Assembly (NCBI GenBank): GCA_009667805.1
Contig: CM019067.1
Span: 62,912,637 to 62,976,636 of the forward strand
Direction of reading: 5' to 3'
From: Leptobrachium leishanense
Lineage: Eukaryota; Chordata; Amphibia; Anura; Megophryidae
Length of the DNA: 64,000 nucleotides
A program made the position numbers and the translations under genes. This document shows, in pieces, positions 10,770 to 24,992 of this stretch (positions within the stretch are counted from its first letter, which is position 1; each line of letters starts with the position of its first letter). The notes under the pieces were generated by a model that saw only the letters and a list, made by a program, of their open reading frames with translations, ran no database searches and was not told the origin of the DNA.

Positions 10770-12640
10770 GGTAGTAAACAGAGTTTGTTGTTTTTAACAA
10801 TTTGCACAAAATGATGCCTTTACAAATGAAAGATACAATTTAACTTCTATAAAAGAGATTAAGACCTGGATCAGCTGCTTGTTTGAGATTTCATGGATTT
10901 GTCTTTATCAAGTGACATAAAAACAGAAAATTAACAGGGAAACTAGATTAACGCTGCTTTGTACATGTTGAAAGTTATGAAAAAATAAAAAATTTGGAAA
11001 GGATTTCCCAATAATTAAAAACATAGCAGGAATCTGTTGGAGAAATTAGAAAACTGCAAATATTTCACATCAGAAAAACTAGAAAAAGCATAGAGACCCC
11101 CCTAAAAAAAAAAAAAAAAAAAAACCTTTAGCATAATGCAAAAAAATTATATATTAGGACTGAATTCTTCAGATTGCTAATAGCAAGCGGAACCAAGAAA
11201 CTGCACAACCTGGGGCTCTATCCTGACTTTGGTTGAACAACTTAGACTGTAATGGCTCTGGTTAAGTTTACACCAGGGTTAGAATAAAGCCCACAACCAC
11301 CTTTTATTATTATTTATTAGAACTCTAAAGCTAGTCTCATGAGTGCATTACACCCCCTCCCCCACCCAGTACTGTAAATAGAGAGATCACCTTAAAAACA
11401 AAACACAGAACTCATTGACTGGACAGAACAATGTATACTCACTTTACAGAAACAAACAAACAAACATTTACTCTGGTTTATCCTTTTCCTGCAGCTCCTC
11501 AATACATTGTATCTGTTCTTTCTCCATGCTATGGGCTCATCACTAACTGGTCCCCATGCAGCCACTCCATCCCAACTGTTTATTTAATATGGCCTCATTT
11601 AGTGTGATGATAAAGTGTCTGTGTCAATAAATCTTCTCTTGTAAAACTATTTGCTTTATATAAAGCATTTTACCAGGATGGATACATTGACATTTCCCTA
11701 GTTTTCTACTTTATCCAGATGAAAGCTGCTTGAAGCAATAGGTGTAGATCTAGGCCTGGCTACACTCATGTATCTCACTCTTATACTGGGCAGGAATTTA
11801 CAAAGCTTGATCCATTCATAACACACCCTCCAGCCAGCACACTGCATCATCTATTTTAAAACAAGTCTCACTATATGTTGCTAAATATTTCCACTCACAG
11901 CTGTGGTGCAGCCAGTGAGGCCAGGCCTGAGAGATCCTCCTGCCTGCAAGAGATTGGGTTATGGGTCTCCCCCCACCCCAGATAACTACACATATCATTC
12001 ACAAGTATCTGGGGGGGGGGGGAATAGTCGTGTGAACTGAACACACATAGAGCATGAGGAGGAGGGGGGGGGCACAGTGTGTACATCTTACAGCAGCAGC
12101 AATAAGCCTCACTTTCTGATGCAATAGACAAGATGCAGCTCCTCAACCATGACATGTGCACTCAGACACTGACCCTGGAGGGGGAGGGGGAGCAGTCTGG
12201 GATTGCCATTAATTAAATTGATGGGGGGGGGGGGGGTAGAAAAGGAAATGCTTTGCAGTTATATATATCCAGAGCCATTAATAGATGCCATATACACCCA
12301 ATATTAGAATAATGTCTAATATATATATATATATATATATATCATACATACACATATATATATATACACACACACACACACAGAGTAAATTGACAAGGTA
12401 TAGAGGGGTTATAATAGGAATTTAAAAATGGTATCTATACATTTATAGGAGGAGATGCATTAGTAAATTAATTTTAATACATGGATTATATATATATTAA
12501 TCGATGGCATATACAATAATGAATTATATATAAACAGAAGATATATGCAGGTGTTATTTCATACAATAGATCATATACATGCTATATATTAGTCGATTAT
12601 TGTGTAGATATTAATAGATGCGAAGATATATATAATCTTA
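10770..12640. other. AT-rich and simple-repeat DNA, no gene seen
   Basis: Holds A-runs (11105-11125), G-runs (12012-12022, 12222-12237), and AT/CA microsatellites (12318-12380). No recognisable transposon terminus or protein. Unlike most of the window it lacks obvious MITEs, so it may be older unique host sequence. Confidence 0.45.
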
Positions 12641-12649
12641 TCACTGCTG

Positions 12650-13422
12650 ATGTCAGCCCAGGTTTCTTGGAAAGGCTTGCAGATAGGATAATGCTGTCCT
12701 ATGAGATGCATGGTGCATGATGAAGCCAGTGAAGGGGGGGGGGGGGGGCTGTGTGATCACACCGGTATTGCAGAGCTGGCAGCCAATCCCCGATACAAAT
12801 GTATCCCTCACCGTTGGACACCTGGGAGCAGGAGAGAAAGGATCCAGCTCTGCCATTGGCTTCTAAGACACCAGCTCACCATGGAGACTCCATGGAGAGC
12901 AGGATCTTCCAGTGGGGATGGAGGACACACACCTGCTCTACCAGCATGTCACCACCTGCAGTGTGTGTCAGTGGAAGGGGTGGCTGATGCCAGTCTCAGT
13001 GTGTGATGGTGCCCACGCCCCCTGCCCATTCATTTCATGACTCACCCAGCAAGCTGGCAAGCACAGGGCTAAGCAGCAAGTCACACGGATGCCCCCTCTG
13101 TCTCACGATGCAGCTTCCAGGAGGCAGCAGAGCATGGTCAGGGGGTGAAGCTCCTCAGCCTGTCCTGCAGATCCCTCTACCTCCTCCAAACAGAAGCCTG
13201 GGCGAGGGGGAGCTGCCAGGGATTTAAAGCTGTGCTGTGGGGGTGTGGGGCAATGTGCACCGGCCTGCGATGTCTGTCATTGCTGAGAGGAGGAGTAAAG
13301 GGCCAAGAGAGTGAGGAGGAGTCACAGGAGGCCAGGCATGGGGACTAGCAAGATGCTGGGGAGGGGGAGGATACTGACTGGTGACATGCCAGATCATAGT
13401 AATGCTGGAGAAAGGAGGTGCA
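12650..13422. other. GC-rich non-repetitive stretch, possible host regulatory DNA
   Basis: Clearly richer in G+C than its flanks and free of recognised transposon ends. Overlapping open frames occur on both strands (for example 12701-13006 plus, 12653-12856 minus), but none has a recognisable domain. It passes directly into the 70-bp minisatellite. It could be the edge of a host gene, but nothing proves it. Confidence 0.3.
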
Positions 13423-14080
13423 TGGGCTGCATGGTCCAGGGGGTGCCCTGTGCATGGGGTGCCCGGTCCAGGGGGTGCTGTGCAGTTGGTGCCCTGTGCA
13501 GGGGCTGCATGGGATGCCCTGTGCATGGGGTGCCCGGTCCAGGGGGTGCTGTGCAGTTGGTGCCCTGTCCAGGGGGTGCATGGGGTGCCCTGTGCATGGG
13601 GTGCCCGGTCCAGGGGGTGCTGTGCAGTTGGTGCCCTGTCCAGGGGGTGCATGGGGTGCCCTGTGCATGGGGTGCCCGGTCCAGGGGGTGCTGTGCAGTT
13701 GGTGCCCTGTCCAGGGGGTGCATAGGGTGCCCGGTCCAGGGGGTGCTGTGCAGTTGGTGCCCTGTCCAGGGGGTGCATGGGGTGCCCTGTGCATAGGGTG
13801 CCCGGTCCAGGGGGTGCTGTGCAGTTGGTGCCCTGTCCAGGGGGTGCATGGGATGCCCTGTGCATGGGGTGCCCGGTCCAGGGGGTGCTGTGCAGTTGGT
13901 GCCCTGTCCAGGGGGTGCATGGGATGCCCTGTGCATGGGGTGCCCGGTCCAGGGGGTGCTGTGCAGTTGGTGCCCTGTCCAGGGGGTGCATGGGATGCCC
14001 TGTGCATGGGGTGCCCGGTCCAGGGGGTGCTGTGCAGTTGGTGCCCTGTCCAAGGGGTGCATGGGATGCCCTGTGCTGGC
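13423..14080. repeat. 70-bp GC-rich minisatellite, about 9 units
   Basis: The unit begins gggtgctgtgcagttggtgc, continues with cctgtccagggggtgcatgg, then gtgccctgtgcatggggtgc and cccggtccag: 70 bases. Most units are full length; one near 13720 is about 21 bases short. Because 70 is not a multiple of three, long stop-free frames on both strands are a by-product of composition, not genes. Confidence 0.9.
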
Positions 14081-14310
14081 TCCTGGCAGATTTTCATACT
14101 GAGAACAGACTATATGTGAGAAATGTCTGTGAGACTGATGGGAATTTATCTGTATAATTACACTTATAGGGAGAGAATATAAACATTTTCACAATCAGAG
14201 ATTTATTCTACCCATGGAGATTTTGTGCTGCTCTTCTGCCAATGCAGCAGGGAATTCTGGGTAAGACATGCAAATGATGTCCAAATCTCACTTTTTGTCA
14301 TTTTAGGTTA

Positions 14311-14749
14311 GGCTAGGGTCAGACGAGCGCATCATTAGCGCACTGTGTATCCGTGCACAACGGACGTACTTTCTGACTGGCGACAAGGTAGTGGCCACAC
14401 AGTCTGTTTTTGTGACTGATGTTCTTTTTGACTGATGTAGAAGGGAAAATAAATCAATATGAAAAACATTTTGTCCGTCAAAAATGCTGGACGCATAAAT
14501 GCAGTCCGTCTGACTATGTTCCAGCACTCACACACAAAGCTATGCGGACGCAGTGCACTCTGTGCGTCCGTCCTAGCGGATTTACGTTCTTGCCTAACCT
14601 GCATCCGTTTGCCGCGTCCGCCATGCATCCGCAGTTTCGTGCGGACGTACTTCGTGTGTGGGGCTCCATTGGTCAGAATGCTATGCTGCCACGGACGTAC
14701 AAATGTGCGGCAACACGAACGTGATCAGTGCGCTCGTCTGATACGAGCC
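14311..14749. mobile_element. Harbinger-like MITE, subfamily B
   Basis: Ends ggctagggtcagacgagcgc and gcgctcgtctgatacgagcc, TTA on both sides (14308-14310, 14750-14752). The interior differs from subfamily A: it has 'actgatgt' and 'catttttgacgg'-type words and phrases rich in acgt. Non-coding. Confidence 0.75.
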
Positions 14750-15194
14750 TTAGTCCTGATGTGTCCAAGCACAATTCAGCAGCAATCACAGCCCTAAAAT
14801 CCCCGCTGATTAGACAAATAAACCCAAGGCAGCTGTGTAGGAGTGATCTGTGTGTTGCTGCATCCTCTACTGTAACCCTGAGGCGCGTTCAGTTCCTCAG
14901 CAGCTGCTGAATTGTTCCATTGCAGCAGTTCAGCTTGCTGCAAGCCGTCTCGCTGAACGCTTTGGCTGTGAATATGGAAGCGAAAGGGCAGAGGATTGCT
15001 TAATGAAAGGTGCTGTTTCTGCAAAATCCACTTTTGTCCATTTTATTACCACTTTAGTGTTAATGTTTAGCATGTTCCAATAAATATTTGGTGTTTTGCT
15101 CCACCAAACTGAACATTACCTTATTGGATTATTTGCTGCGTGGAGGCGGCCATCTTTCCTACGTCATACTCAGCTCCTCTGCAGCACCTCTCCA

Positions 15195-17050
15195 CCAGAG
15201 GCGCGTTCAATACCTCAGCCGCTGCAAGTGCTAAGTTAGCAACTTGCCATTGAACGCCGTTCAGCCACTCAGCGCTCAGCACTGCTAAGTTAGCATTTGC
15301 AGCGACCCGAGGAGATGCTGTGAGTAGCTGAGTGTGACAGCGCGTCCAACCGCATGTAGCGTTCCATGCGGTGGATGCGCTGAGCGTGTCCTCTCTTTGG
15401 GGCCAGCGTTCGGCCGGGTTCCGGCCGATCGCTGGCCCCCCGGTGCGGGCTGACATCCTCGATGTCAGCCCAGCACCCGGAACCGCCGCCGGAGTAATTA
15501 GGTGTCATCGCGGGGGCGCGATGACACCTAATTCAGGTGCCCCCCGCATGTGCGGAGGAGGCGCCTGAAAGGGAGGGGGACCTCTCTCCCTCCTGATTGG
15601 CGGCGTGCAGGGGGTTAACTCAGGCACCGTTTGCAAGGGCACAGCCTGCCCTTCGAAATGGTACCTGGCATTAACCCCATGGGGGCCGGATCACGAATCG
15701 GCGCTGAAAAGTGCCGGTTCGTGATCCTTTCCCGGAGCTGGCCGACATCTTGGATGTCGGCCAAGCCTCCGGGAACTCCCCCTGAGGACTGCCAGTCCTG
15801 GAGTTAACCCCTAGCTGCCACCAATGGTGGAGATAGGGGGTTCCAATGAACCCCCTATCTCCCGATCCGTGGTAGCTAGGGGTTAAAGTTTGGTAGTGTT
15901 GGATCGGCCAGAGCATGGCCGTTCCAACGATACCAAACACGACTGTGAAAAAAGTTTTTTAAAAAAAAAAAAAATTAAAAATAAAAAAAAAAAATATTTA
16001 AAAAAAATTATAAAAAAAAAAAACAAGTTTTTTTTCTTTTTTTGGTTTGTTAATGCAGCAATATTGTTCCCATTTCAATTATAATGTGAACAATGATGCT
16101 GCACTAACGATTTTTGTATGCGGTGCGTTTGTTAAAAATAGCGTAATTTTCCCCAAAAGAAAAAAAAATGTACGAGACCCCATCTCAAATTTTTTAACAA
16201 GCGCACCCCATACAAAATATAACCGCAATTGCTCGCATGTTAAAATGTGAAAAAAAACCACTTTACACGTTGTAAATTATTGAAAATTCATATTTTATTG
16301 CATTTTTTGTTATAATATACAGACAGGTCATGACGTATACATATAATAATGACATATTATGAATCTGCCGAGTCTGACGGAAAGAACGATATATAATATG
16401 TCTGGGTCATATACTAAAATAAGCCTTCAAAACACGTTTAAACATGATGAGCGAAACCAGTAAAAATGAGCTCAGCACAGAGGAGGGAAAAGCCTCAGCA
16501 GCGAAAGGGTTAAAGATGGCCACCGCCATGAAGCAAGTAACAATTCCGTACAGCAAGATGGCCGCCGCCACAAAGCAAGTAACAATTCCGTACAGCAATG
16601 CTAATTTTGAGGTTTTTGTTCACCAAAGCACAAAATATGTATTTATTATTTCCCCCTGCACATAGACATATATTACGGTTCAATTTATATTTTGTTTCAG
16701 AAGTAAAAATAACGTTTATTCAATAAAAACTATCATTTGGGGTGTGTGCATACAAAACGGAATTGTGCTGACTGCTTTTCTTTATTATATTTTGTCCGAG
16801 TGATACGAAAAACAATCTGAATCTTTCATTAAAAAATCGTCGGCCATTTTGGATTCAAAATTCGCATCCAAAGGGTTCAACGACACTGCTGCAGCAAACT
16901 GAATTGCTGCAGCGCAGCAATTCAGCAGCTGCTGAGGTATTGAACGGGGCTCTGACTGCAAGTGCTAAGTTAGCAGTGCTGAGTGCTGCGTTCAGTGGCA
17001 AGTTGCTAACTTAGCACTTGCAGCGGCTGAGCAACGGAACGCGCCTCTGG
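15195..17050. mobile_element. Long-TIR DNA element enclosing a TTAA-type repeat
   Basis: Left arm 15195-15302 begins ccagaggcgcgttcaatacc and contains ctgcaagtgctaagttagca. The right arm, ending at 17050 with gcgcctctgg, is its inverse over about 95-105 bases. A related inverted pair lies further out or in (cctcagcagctgctgaatt at 14893 and its inverse near 16918), which suggests repeated nesting of the same family. No transposase seen. Confidence 0.55.
15304..16509 (+). mobile_element. piggyBac-like non-autonomous repeat, copy 1
   Basis: The right half is the same sequence as 26080-26558: words include aatgtgaacaatgatgctgc, ggtgcgtttg, catgacgtatacatataa and catgatgagcgaaa. The right end reads agcagcgaaagggTTAA. 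The left end is not defined. The GC-rich left half contains several self-complementary blocks such as gctgacatcctcgatgtcag and tgtcatcgcg...cgcgatgaca. Confidence 0.5.
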
Positions 17051-17176
17051 TGTCGGCAACCTTGCACCCTCTTGATGTTATGGTACTACATCTCCCATGA
17101 TGCATTGCTCAGTTACTCATGAGTCTCAAAGGAAAGGTATTACCAAAACTTCTGGAGGGCCAAGACTGCCGACCCA
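17050..17176. mobile_element. Short MITE (tgtcggcaac ends)
   Basis: Left end gtgtcggcaaccttg and right end caagactgccgaccca are imperfect inverses. The interior has actacatctcccatgatgc, common in vertebrate hAT-type foldbacks. About 127 bases, non-coding. Confidence 0.5.
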
Positions 17177-17179
17177 CAC

Positions 17180-18187
17180 CCTAACCTGTGTTTGAAGCCA
17201 TCAAATGTGGCTTTAGTGTGCAACAATGCGAGAGGTTGTGAAACGTTATTGACGTGTCTTACTCAGAATTCCCCGACACATTTGGGGAAGTTTAGCTAAG
17301 GAGCTCTGTGGACAAAGCCTCTGATTTGCTCGGACGTGTCGTAATGTCTTGTTGTCTGTTTTGTAATTTGTGAAGTGCAGGATTTTTAATCTGTCCTCAC
17401 ACACATGAATCTAAATCATGGACCTCAGAGGGACCGCGCCAAGTCCTCCACTCAGTGTGCTGCGATAGCTGTCACTCAGCAGAGGGCTGACCTGTAAGAC
17501 AGTTCTCTGGGGATGTCCCTCCCCGCGGCATGCCGCAGTCACATGGGGAACTGGGAATCTTTGAAAGGGAATATCCCCTATCGTATAGGTGAGCACAAAA
17601 TAACTGATCTATACAAAGGGAGAGCGGTCCCCTTTCAAATTAACCTCAAACCTGTTTTACCCATAACAATGCCATTTTAATAAAATTCCTCCAGGAAAGA
17701 CGCACTCGCTGGTCTTCTGATGAAATTCAAAAGCCTAGCCTAAGTGTATTCACATATGGGCAGGGGTCCGGTCCTAAAAAAGTAAGTGTGGGAATTCACC
17801 AAGATTTCTGTCCCCCAACTAGTAATTTTCATCTCGCACTTAACACAAACTCACACTCAAAGCTGATATAGTTATGCATATATTTGGATTTTTATCAAAA
17901 ATATGACAAATCTAATATTTTTTGTGAGTTAGCAGGGAAAGATATGATTGGACACTTGAATTTAAGCTTTTATAGTGTGTGGAACCAATAGGAACTCAGT
18001 TCCCTCTGCAAAATCAGTAGAGTAACGGTGTTCCCATGCGTTCCCCTTCAACATGAAACCTGCATAAGTGGGATAACGCGCTCACACAGGTTCCACATTT
18101 CAGTCACAAGTCTAAATTGTGAACTGAACTGTCAATGTTGTGAGTGTATTTACCCTTTCCATGTGGACAAAGCAAGGATTTTGCCTT
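17180..18187. other. No recognised gene or element
   Basis: Short frames on both strands without domain signal. No inverted termini noticed. Nothing supported. Confidence 0.45.
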
Positions 18188-18640
18188 TTAACCCTTTCAC
18201 CGCTGTGAGCTGAGCTAAGTTGTACCGCTTTTGCTCATCATGTTTAAACGGGGTTTGAAGCCATGTTTTATTATATAACCCACATATATTATATATCGTT
18301 CTTTCCGGCAGACTCCGCAGATTAATAATATCATTATTATATGTATACGTCATGTCCTGCCTGTATATTATAACAAAAAATGCAATAAAATTAGAATTTT
18401 TAATCATCTACAGCGTGTAAAGTGTTTTAACATTTTATCACACGAGTTTTTGCGTCAATATTTTCTGTGGGTTGCGCTTGTTCAAAAATTTTGAAATTGG
18501 GACTCGTATAATTTTTTTGGGGGGAATTACGTGATTTTTAGCAAACGCAACCCTTAGAAAACAATTATTAGTGCAGCATCATTGTTCACATTATAATTGA
18601 AATGGGAACAATATTGCTGCATTAATAAAAACAGCACACA
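18188..18640 (-). mobile_element. piggyBac-like repeat, truncated copy 2
   Basis: Begins TTAAccctttcaccgctgtg, the inverse of the right end of 25408-26558, and follows that element's sequence backwards (ttatattatagatcgttctttccg-type words, then ttataattgaaatgggaaca) before breaking off near 18640. The other end is missing. Confidence 0.6.
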
Positions 18641-19434
18641 CATAGGTGTTTAAAGCAATACAAATGTGTCTAAATTATTAAAAAAAGTCGTAAAAAAAAA
18701 AATTGGGATTCAAAAATTTCGTAGAAAAAAAAATATTCCCGAATATTAAAAATAAAAAGACTGTTTGCTGAAAATGAAAAGAATAAACGGTTGAATAAAA
18801 ACGATAATAATAATACATTGAATCCTATGGGATTCGCCTGTTTAAACCTAATGAACTGAACCACCGAAAATCAGGACATTTCGCTGCTTGGTAAATAGAC
18901 CCTTACGTGTTCTAGGGCCTCTTGTAAACTCTTAAAGACATAGCCCCCCTATTGTGCGGCATAACATGGCTGTAAATGTATGCTAGACATACCCAAGACA
19001 TATTGAAAACGAGAGAAATGTCAATGTATCCTTCCTAGTAAAATACTTTGTAAATAAATATCTATCCTTTTCTGACATTTGTTGGAGATCAATGGTAATT
19101 CATTTAAGGTGCTGGAAATGAGCGTGTCAGGGCAGCTTAGAATGACGACATGTGAGCGGTGATATATACAACATACACAAACCCAGATAAATATGAATGT
19201 GATGTATAGAATGTGTGTTTAGTGTGCCCTAACTATATACTAAATACTATGCAATGAAATACAATCGCACATAACCTGAGGGTAAATCTGATTTCATCTA
19301 GGAATGAAAAATGATAACTCCTTCAGGGAGAAATATTAGACCCAGCTACATCAGACGAAATAGCCCACAACGCTGACTAACACCTGCTCTTAAGGTACAC
19401 TAACGGGTACAGTGTCAGTGAACTAAACCACTTA
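18641..19434. other. Debris of family D and an L2-type tail
   Basis: 18700-18905 carries family D words (gaatcctatgggattcgcct). 18994-19060 is an L2-type LINE 3' tail on the plus strand (gaaaacgagagaaatgtcaa, then tatccttcctagtaaaat), which recurs at 43985-44036 and, inverted, at 58250-58310. The remainder is unassigned. Confidence 0.45.
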
Positions 19435-20379
19435 TAATGGTGTCAGACGAGCACGCTATGTGCGCCCGTATTGACGCGCTTACTGGCGTCCTTCGCAGCG
19501 TTGTAACGCTGCAACGGGGCTGGTCACACGCAAAATGCGCGCGCAACAAGCGGCCGTTATCCAAGCCTCTCCGGCAAAACGCTAGGACGCGCATTGACGG
19601 AGCTGCAAAGCGCGATTCTCCATAGGAGGATCGCGCTTTGCAGCGCTGAGCGCACTGAGTGCGCTCAACGATGTGGCCAGACGGGCGACGAGTGAAAGGA
19701 ACGTCCAGTGGCGTCACTAGGGTTGGTGTCACCCAGTGCGGTAACTTATGGTGTCACCCCCCCCCTAGTTTTACGGATTTTTTTTAACTACTCTTACTCC
19801 TAAATCAGTACTCCCATATAACACTGAATGCTCATACACACAGCGCACATTACTGTGAGGTTTATTGCTGTGGAGCTCTCTCATATGCTCACACAAATTT
19901 TTGCCAACTGCCAGCAAGTACGGTGCCTGTTCGAAGGCAGTGAAAGCACACATGGATATATATTGCCCCCAGCAGCTCTGGATATATTGCCCCCAGCAGC
20001 TCACCCATGGATATACAGTTGTGTTCAAAATTATTCAACCCCCAATGCTGTAAAGGGTTTTAGGGAATTTAGTGTACATTTGTAATTGTATTCAGAATGA
20101 AATCCTACAAGGACTTTTTAAAGAACCATATGCAACTAAAATGACATCAATTGGTTTTGTAATACAGTAGTGAATGTTTCTTTTGTGAATTCTTCATTGA
20201 CACAATTATTCAACCCCTTAAAGACTACCACTCTGAAGAACAGAGGTTCATTCAAGTGTTTTCAATCAGGTATTGAAAACACCTGTGGATGTCACGGAGC
20301 AGCAATAAAGCATAATAAGCACCAATTAGGCAGCTTTAAAATGACTGTGATACTCCGCTCCTTCTAGACATTTACTGGT

Positions 20380-21812
<1,433 letters not shown>

Positions 21813-22029
21813 TATTGAATGTCACTTGGGGGTTGACTAAAACTGATAATGATGTGAGCACAGAAAAGACATTTGTGGTTATTTCATTATAAATGTTATA
21901 TTTGTCTGACCTACACGTGCCTCTTTGATTTAATTGTAAGCAAGATGACTGAATGATCAAAATCAATGTCAAACTGGCCAAAACACTCAATTTCAGTGGG
22001 GGTTGAATAATTTTGAACACAACTGTATG

Positions 22030-22390
22030 TGGTACAGGCCAAGTGTGCTCTGACATCTTTCAGGACCAGCTTTCATGTTTTCAGCATTTTGAGCTACAGG
22101 CGCTCTTCTGTGTGATCAGACCAGACGGGCTAGCCTTTGCTCACCACATGCATCAAAGAGCCTTGGGCAGCCATAACCCTATTGACAGGTCACCAGTTGT
22201 CCTTCCTTGCACCACTTTTGGTAGGAACTAACCACTGCATACCAGAACACTCCACAACCCAGGCTGTTTCGGAGATATTCTGACCCAGTTGTCTAGCCAT
22301 TACTATTTGGCCATTGTCAAACTTGCCCGTCACTTTGCTTGCCCATTGTTCCTGCTTCCAACACATAAAATTCAAGAAGCCACTGTTCAC
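22030..22390 (-). pseudogene. Relic of a Tc1-like transposase N-terminus
   Basis: Minus-strand translation gives a helix-turn-helix-like segment with GQIVMARQLGQNISETA followed by a second, decayed DNA-binding part in another frame. This resembles the N-terminal domain of a different Tc1-like family from Tc1-A. No catalytic domain remains. It lies between Tc1-A and the minisatellite and may be an original part of the hAT host element. Confidence 0.55.
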
Positions 22391-22392
22391 AG

Positions 22393-22930
22393 CTCATGGA
22401 TAATGCCCCAGCTCATGGATAATGCCCCAGCTCATGGATATGCCCCCAGCTCATGGATACTGCCCCAGCTCATGGATATGCCCCAGCTCATGGATACTGC
22501 CCCAGCTCATGGATTTGCCCCAGCTCATGGATATACTGCCCCCCAGCTCATGGATATACTGCCGCAGCAGCTCATGGATATTGTCCCAGCTCATGGATAA
22601 TGCCCCAGCAGCTCATGGATAATGCCCCAGCTCATGGATATTGCCCCAGCTCATGGATATTGCCCCAGCTCATGGATATACTGCCCCAGCAGCTCATGGA
22701 TATTGCCCCAGCTCATGGATATGCCCCAGCTCATGGATAAAGACCCCAGCTCATGGATGTGCCCCAGGTCATGGATAATGCCCCAGCTCATGGATATGCC
22801 CCAGCACATGGATACTGCCCCCAGCACATGGATACTGCCCCCAGCTCATGGATACTGCCCCCAGCTCATGGATATGCCCCAGCTCATGGAAAATGCCCCA
22901 GCTGATGGATATGCCCCAGCTCATGGATAA
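22393..22930. repeat. Minisatellite of 18-20-bp units
   Basis: About 28 imperfect copies of cagctcatggatatgcccc, with units of 16-23 bases. The same motif in older form occurs on the other side of Tc1-A (gatatattgcccccagcagc, 19955-20010), so the array is probably the native middle of the hAT element. The stop-poor frames are artefacts of the repeat. Confidence 0.85.
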
Positions 22931-23241
22931 TGGACCCAGCTCACCTCCTGCACCGCGTGTTCGCTCCCTCTGAGCGTCCGGCGGCGTGCAGCTTGGGGGC
23001 TCGCCTGGGGGAGCCACGTGACCAGCCGCGATTGGCTGGTGACGTGTTTCCCCTAGGCGGGTGCCGAAGCTGCATAGCTTCAGACGCTCGCAGGGAGCGA
23101 ACACGCGGCGCAGGGTGAGACACCCGCCCTTATGGTGACGGTGTCGCACCCCCCGCCCCCACGTAGCGACGCCCCTGGGAACGTCCACTCTCACGGACGT
23201 TCCTTCCGCTCTCCAAAGACGCTCGTCTGACACTAGCATTA

Positions 23242-23949
23242 CAAAGACATACATATCAGATTAGGATGTGCACACAGACACTTTAGTTGCTGTAAATTTG
23301 AACTATTACTTTTATATGTTAAAACATGAGCGATCATTTTTTATATATATATATATAAAAAATTAATAAATCGAGGCACAGGTTAGATCTGTAACTTGTA
23401 TACTAACATACAGTCAGTAATTTTATTCTACATTATGAATCGTAGAAGGATCTCCCAAAATATGTGCATACAGACACGTGCAGGATAAACGTACCTCTAA
23501 TTAGGTAAACATCAGGACATGCCAGTGACTCCCTGGGCTGGATTCTTAGGGCAATATTCCAAAGTTGGTGCTAACTTAACCAGAGCTGCTGTAAACGTAA
23601 CCGCTCCATACACTATAATGGATCCGGTAAGTTTACAGCTCTGGTTCAGTTAGTTTGGTGTAAACATAGCCAGAGATCTGGTAAACCTACCCAAATCATT
23701 AGTGGGTGATTTTGTCAATCTCGCCATTAAGGTATGGCTGCTTTTTCCATTTAGACCTCGCAAATGGCGTCTGTCTACAGTAGCAATGGCTCAAAATAAG
23801 TACAGCCAACGATTCCAACAGGGACCCCCTGAATCAGGCCGTATCATCCATGTGTGGAATTCTAATGTATCGACTCCTTGTACACTGATCTTGTAAAGCG
23901 CTGTGGAATACGAGGCGCTACTGTGTATAAATAAAGGATAATAATACTT
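23242..23949. other. Unassigned, ending in a LINE-type tail
   Basis: AT microsatellite at 23340-23360. 23575-23690 contains inverted words around gtttaca and ccagagc. 23880-23942 has the tail cttgtaaagcgctgtggaat followed by taaataaaggataataat, typical of L2-type 3' ends. Confidence 0.4.
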
Positions 23950-24640
23950 TGAAGTACGTTGCATCCGCCTGTTTTCTCCCTATCCATCGCCCACCCAGAC
24001 CAACCTCCCAGTTCCTCGACAAATTTGCTACATGGCTTTCTATCTACTAACCTTCCAAGCCTAATACTCAGGGACATCAACATTCCCATTGATGACCCAT
24101 CTGCCCCTGGTGCCTCCAAACATCTTTCACTCACATCCTCCTTTGGACTTGCACAATCCACCCTTCTACCTACTCTTCATGATGGTCACTCCATCAACCT
24201 TGTATTCTCCTATCTCTGCTCCATTTCTGAGTTCACCTGTCGCCCTTTCCCCATCTCTGACCATCAAATTCTCTCTTTCAACCTATCTGGATTACTTGAA
24301 CTCACTGCTCCCCCAATCCGCATAAATCTGCATGAAGTGGATCCCCATCATTTTTCCAATCTCCAACATCTCCCACACACCTTTACCTGCCCTGACGCTG
24401 CACTGACCATTATAACGCTACCCTCATCTCTGCATTGGATTCGCTCACTCCTCAATTCTGTAAGACCCCATGCTGCTAGCTTCAGCCCTGGCACACAACC
24501 CAGACATGAAACCTGCAAAAATGCTCACACACTGCTGAGAGTGCCTGGAGGAAATCTTGCTCTGAAGCTGATTTCATTAGTTTCAAGTTTATTCTGCAGT
24601 CATTCTTCTCTACCCTTCACTTAGCCAAACAAGCCTTCTT
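23950..24640 (+). pseudogene. L2-type LINE endonuclease fragment
   Basis: Plus-strand translation resembles the C-terminal half of an APE-type endonuclease of L2-like LINEs: the LILRDINIPIDDPSAPGASK block (usually with GDFN), then HDGHSINLVFSYLCSISEFT and PISDHQILSFNL, where the SDH motif holds a catalytic histidine. GDFN has become RDIN, so it is inactive. The frame remains open from about 23959 to 24624, but neither the N-terminal half nor the reverse transcriptase follows. Confidence 0.65.
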
Positions 24641-24992
24641 CTCATCTCTTATCTACTCTTTCCTCCAACCCTAGTCCAGCTCTGGTCCACTTTCATCGCT
24701 CTCCTCTGCCCAAAGAAATATGATCCGGTGCTGACTAAGGCTGGCGTCAGATGAGCGTATTTGAAGAGCGGAAGGAACGTCTGTGAGAGTGGACGTTCCT
24801 TCCACTTGACGCCCGTCTGGCTGCCTCGCTGAGCGCAGTTAGTGTGCTCAGCGCTGCATGGCTCGATCCTCCTATGGAGGATCGCGCTTTGCAGCCCCGT
24901 CAATGCGCGTCTAGCGTTTTGATGGGGAGGCTTTCTACATGGACGCTTATAGTGTGCAACTTTTGTGACCAGCCCCGACGAAGCATCACAAC

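Noticed and set aside
12701..13006. 101-codon frame as a first exon of a host gene
   Set aside because: Several frames overlap in this GC-rich region on both strands. No domain, splice pattern or codon evidence singles one out.
13224..14157. Long overlapping open frames on both strands (up to 255 codons)
   Set aside because: They are read-through of the 70-bp minisatellite in every frame; 70 is not a multiple of three and no frame is favoured.
22289..22930. Open frames rich in PAHGY/QLMD repeats
   Set aside because: Direct product of the 18-20-bp cagctcatggata minisatellite in all frames.
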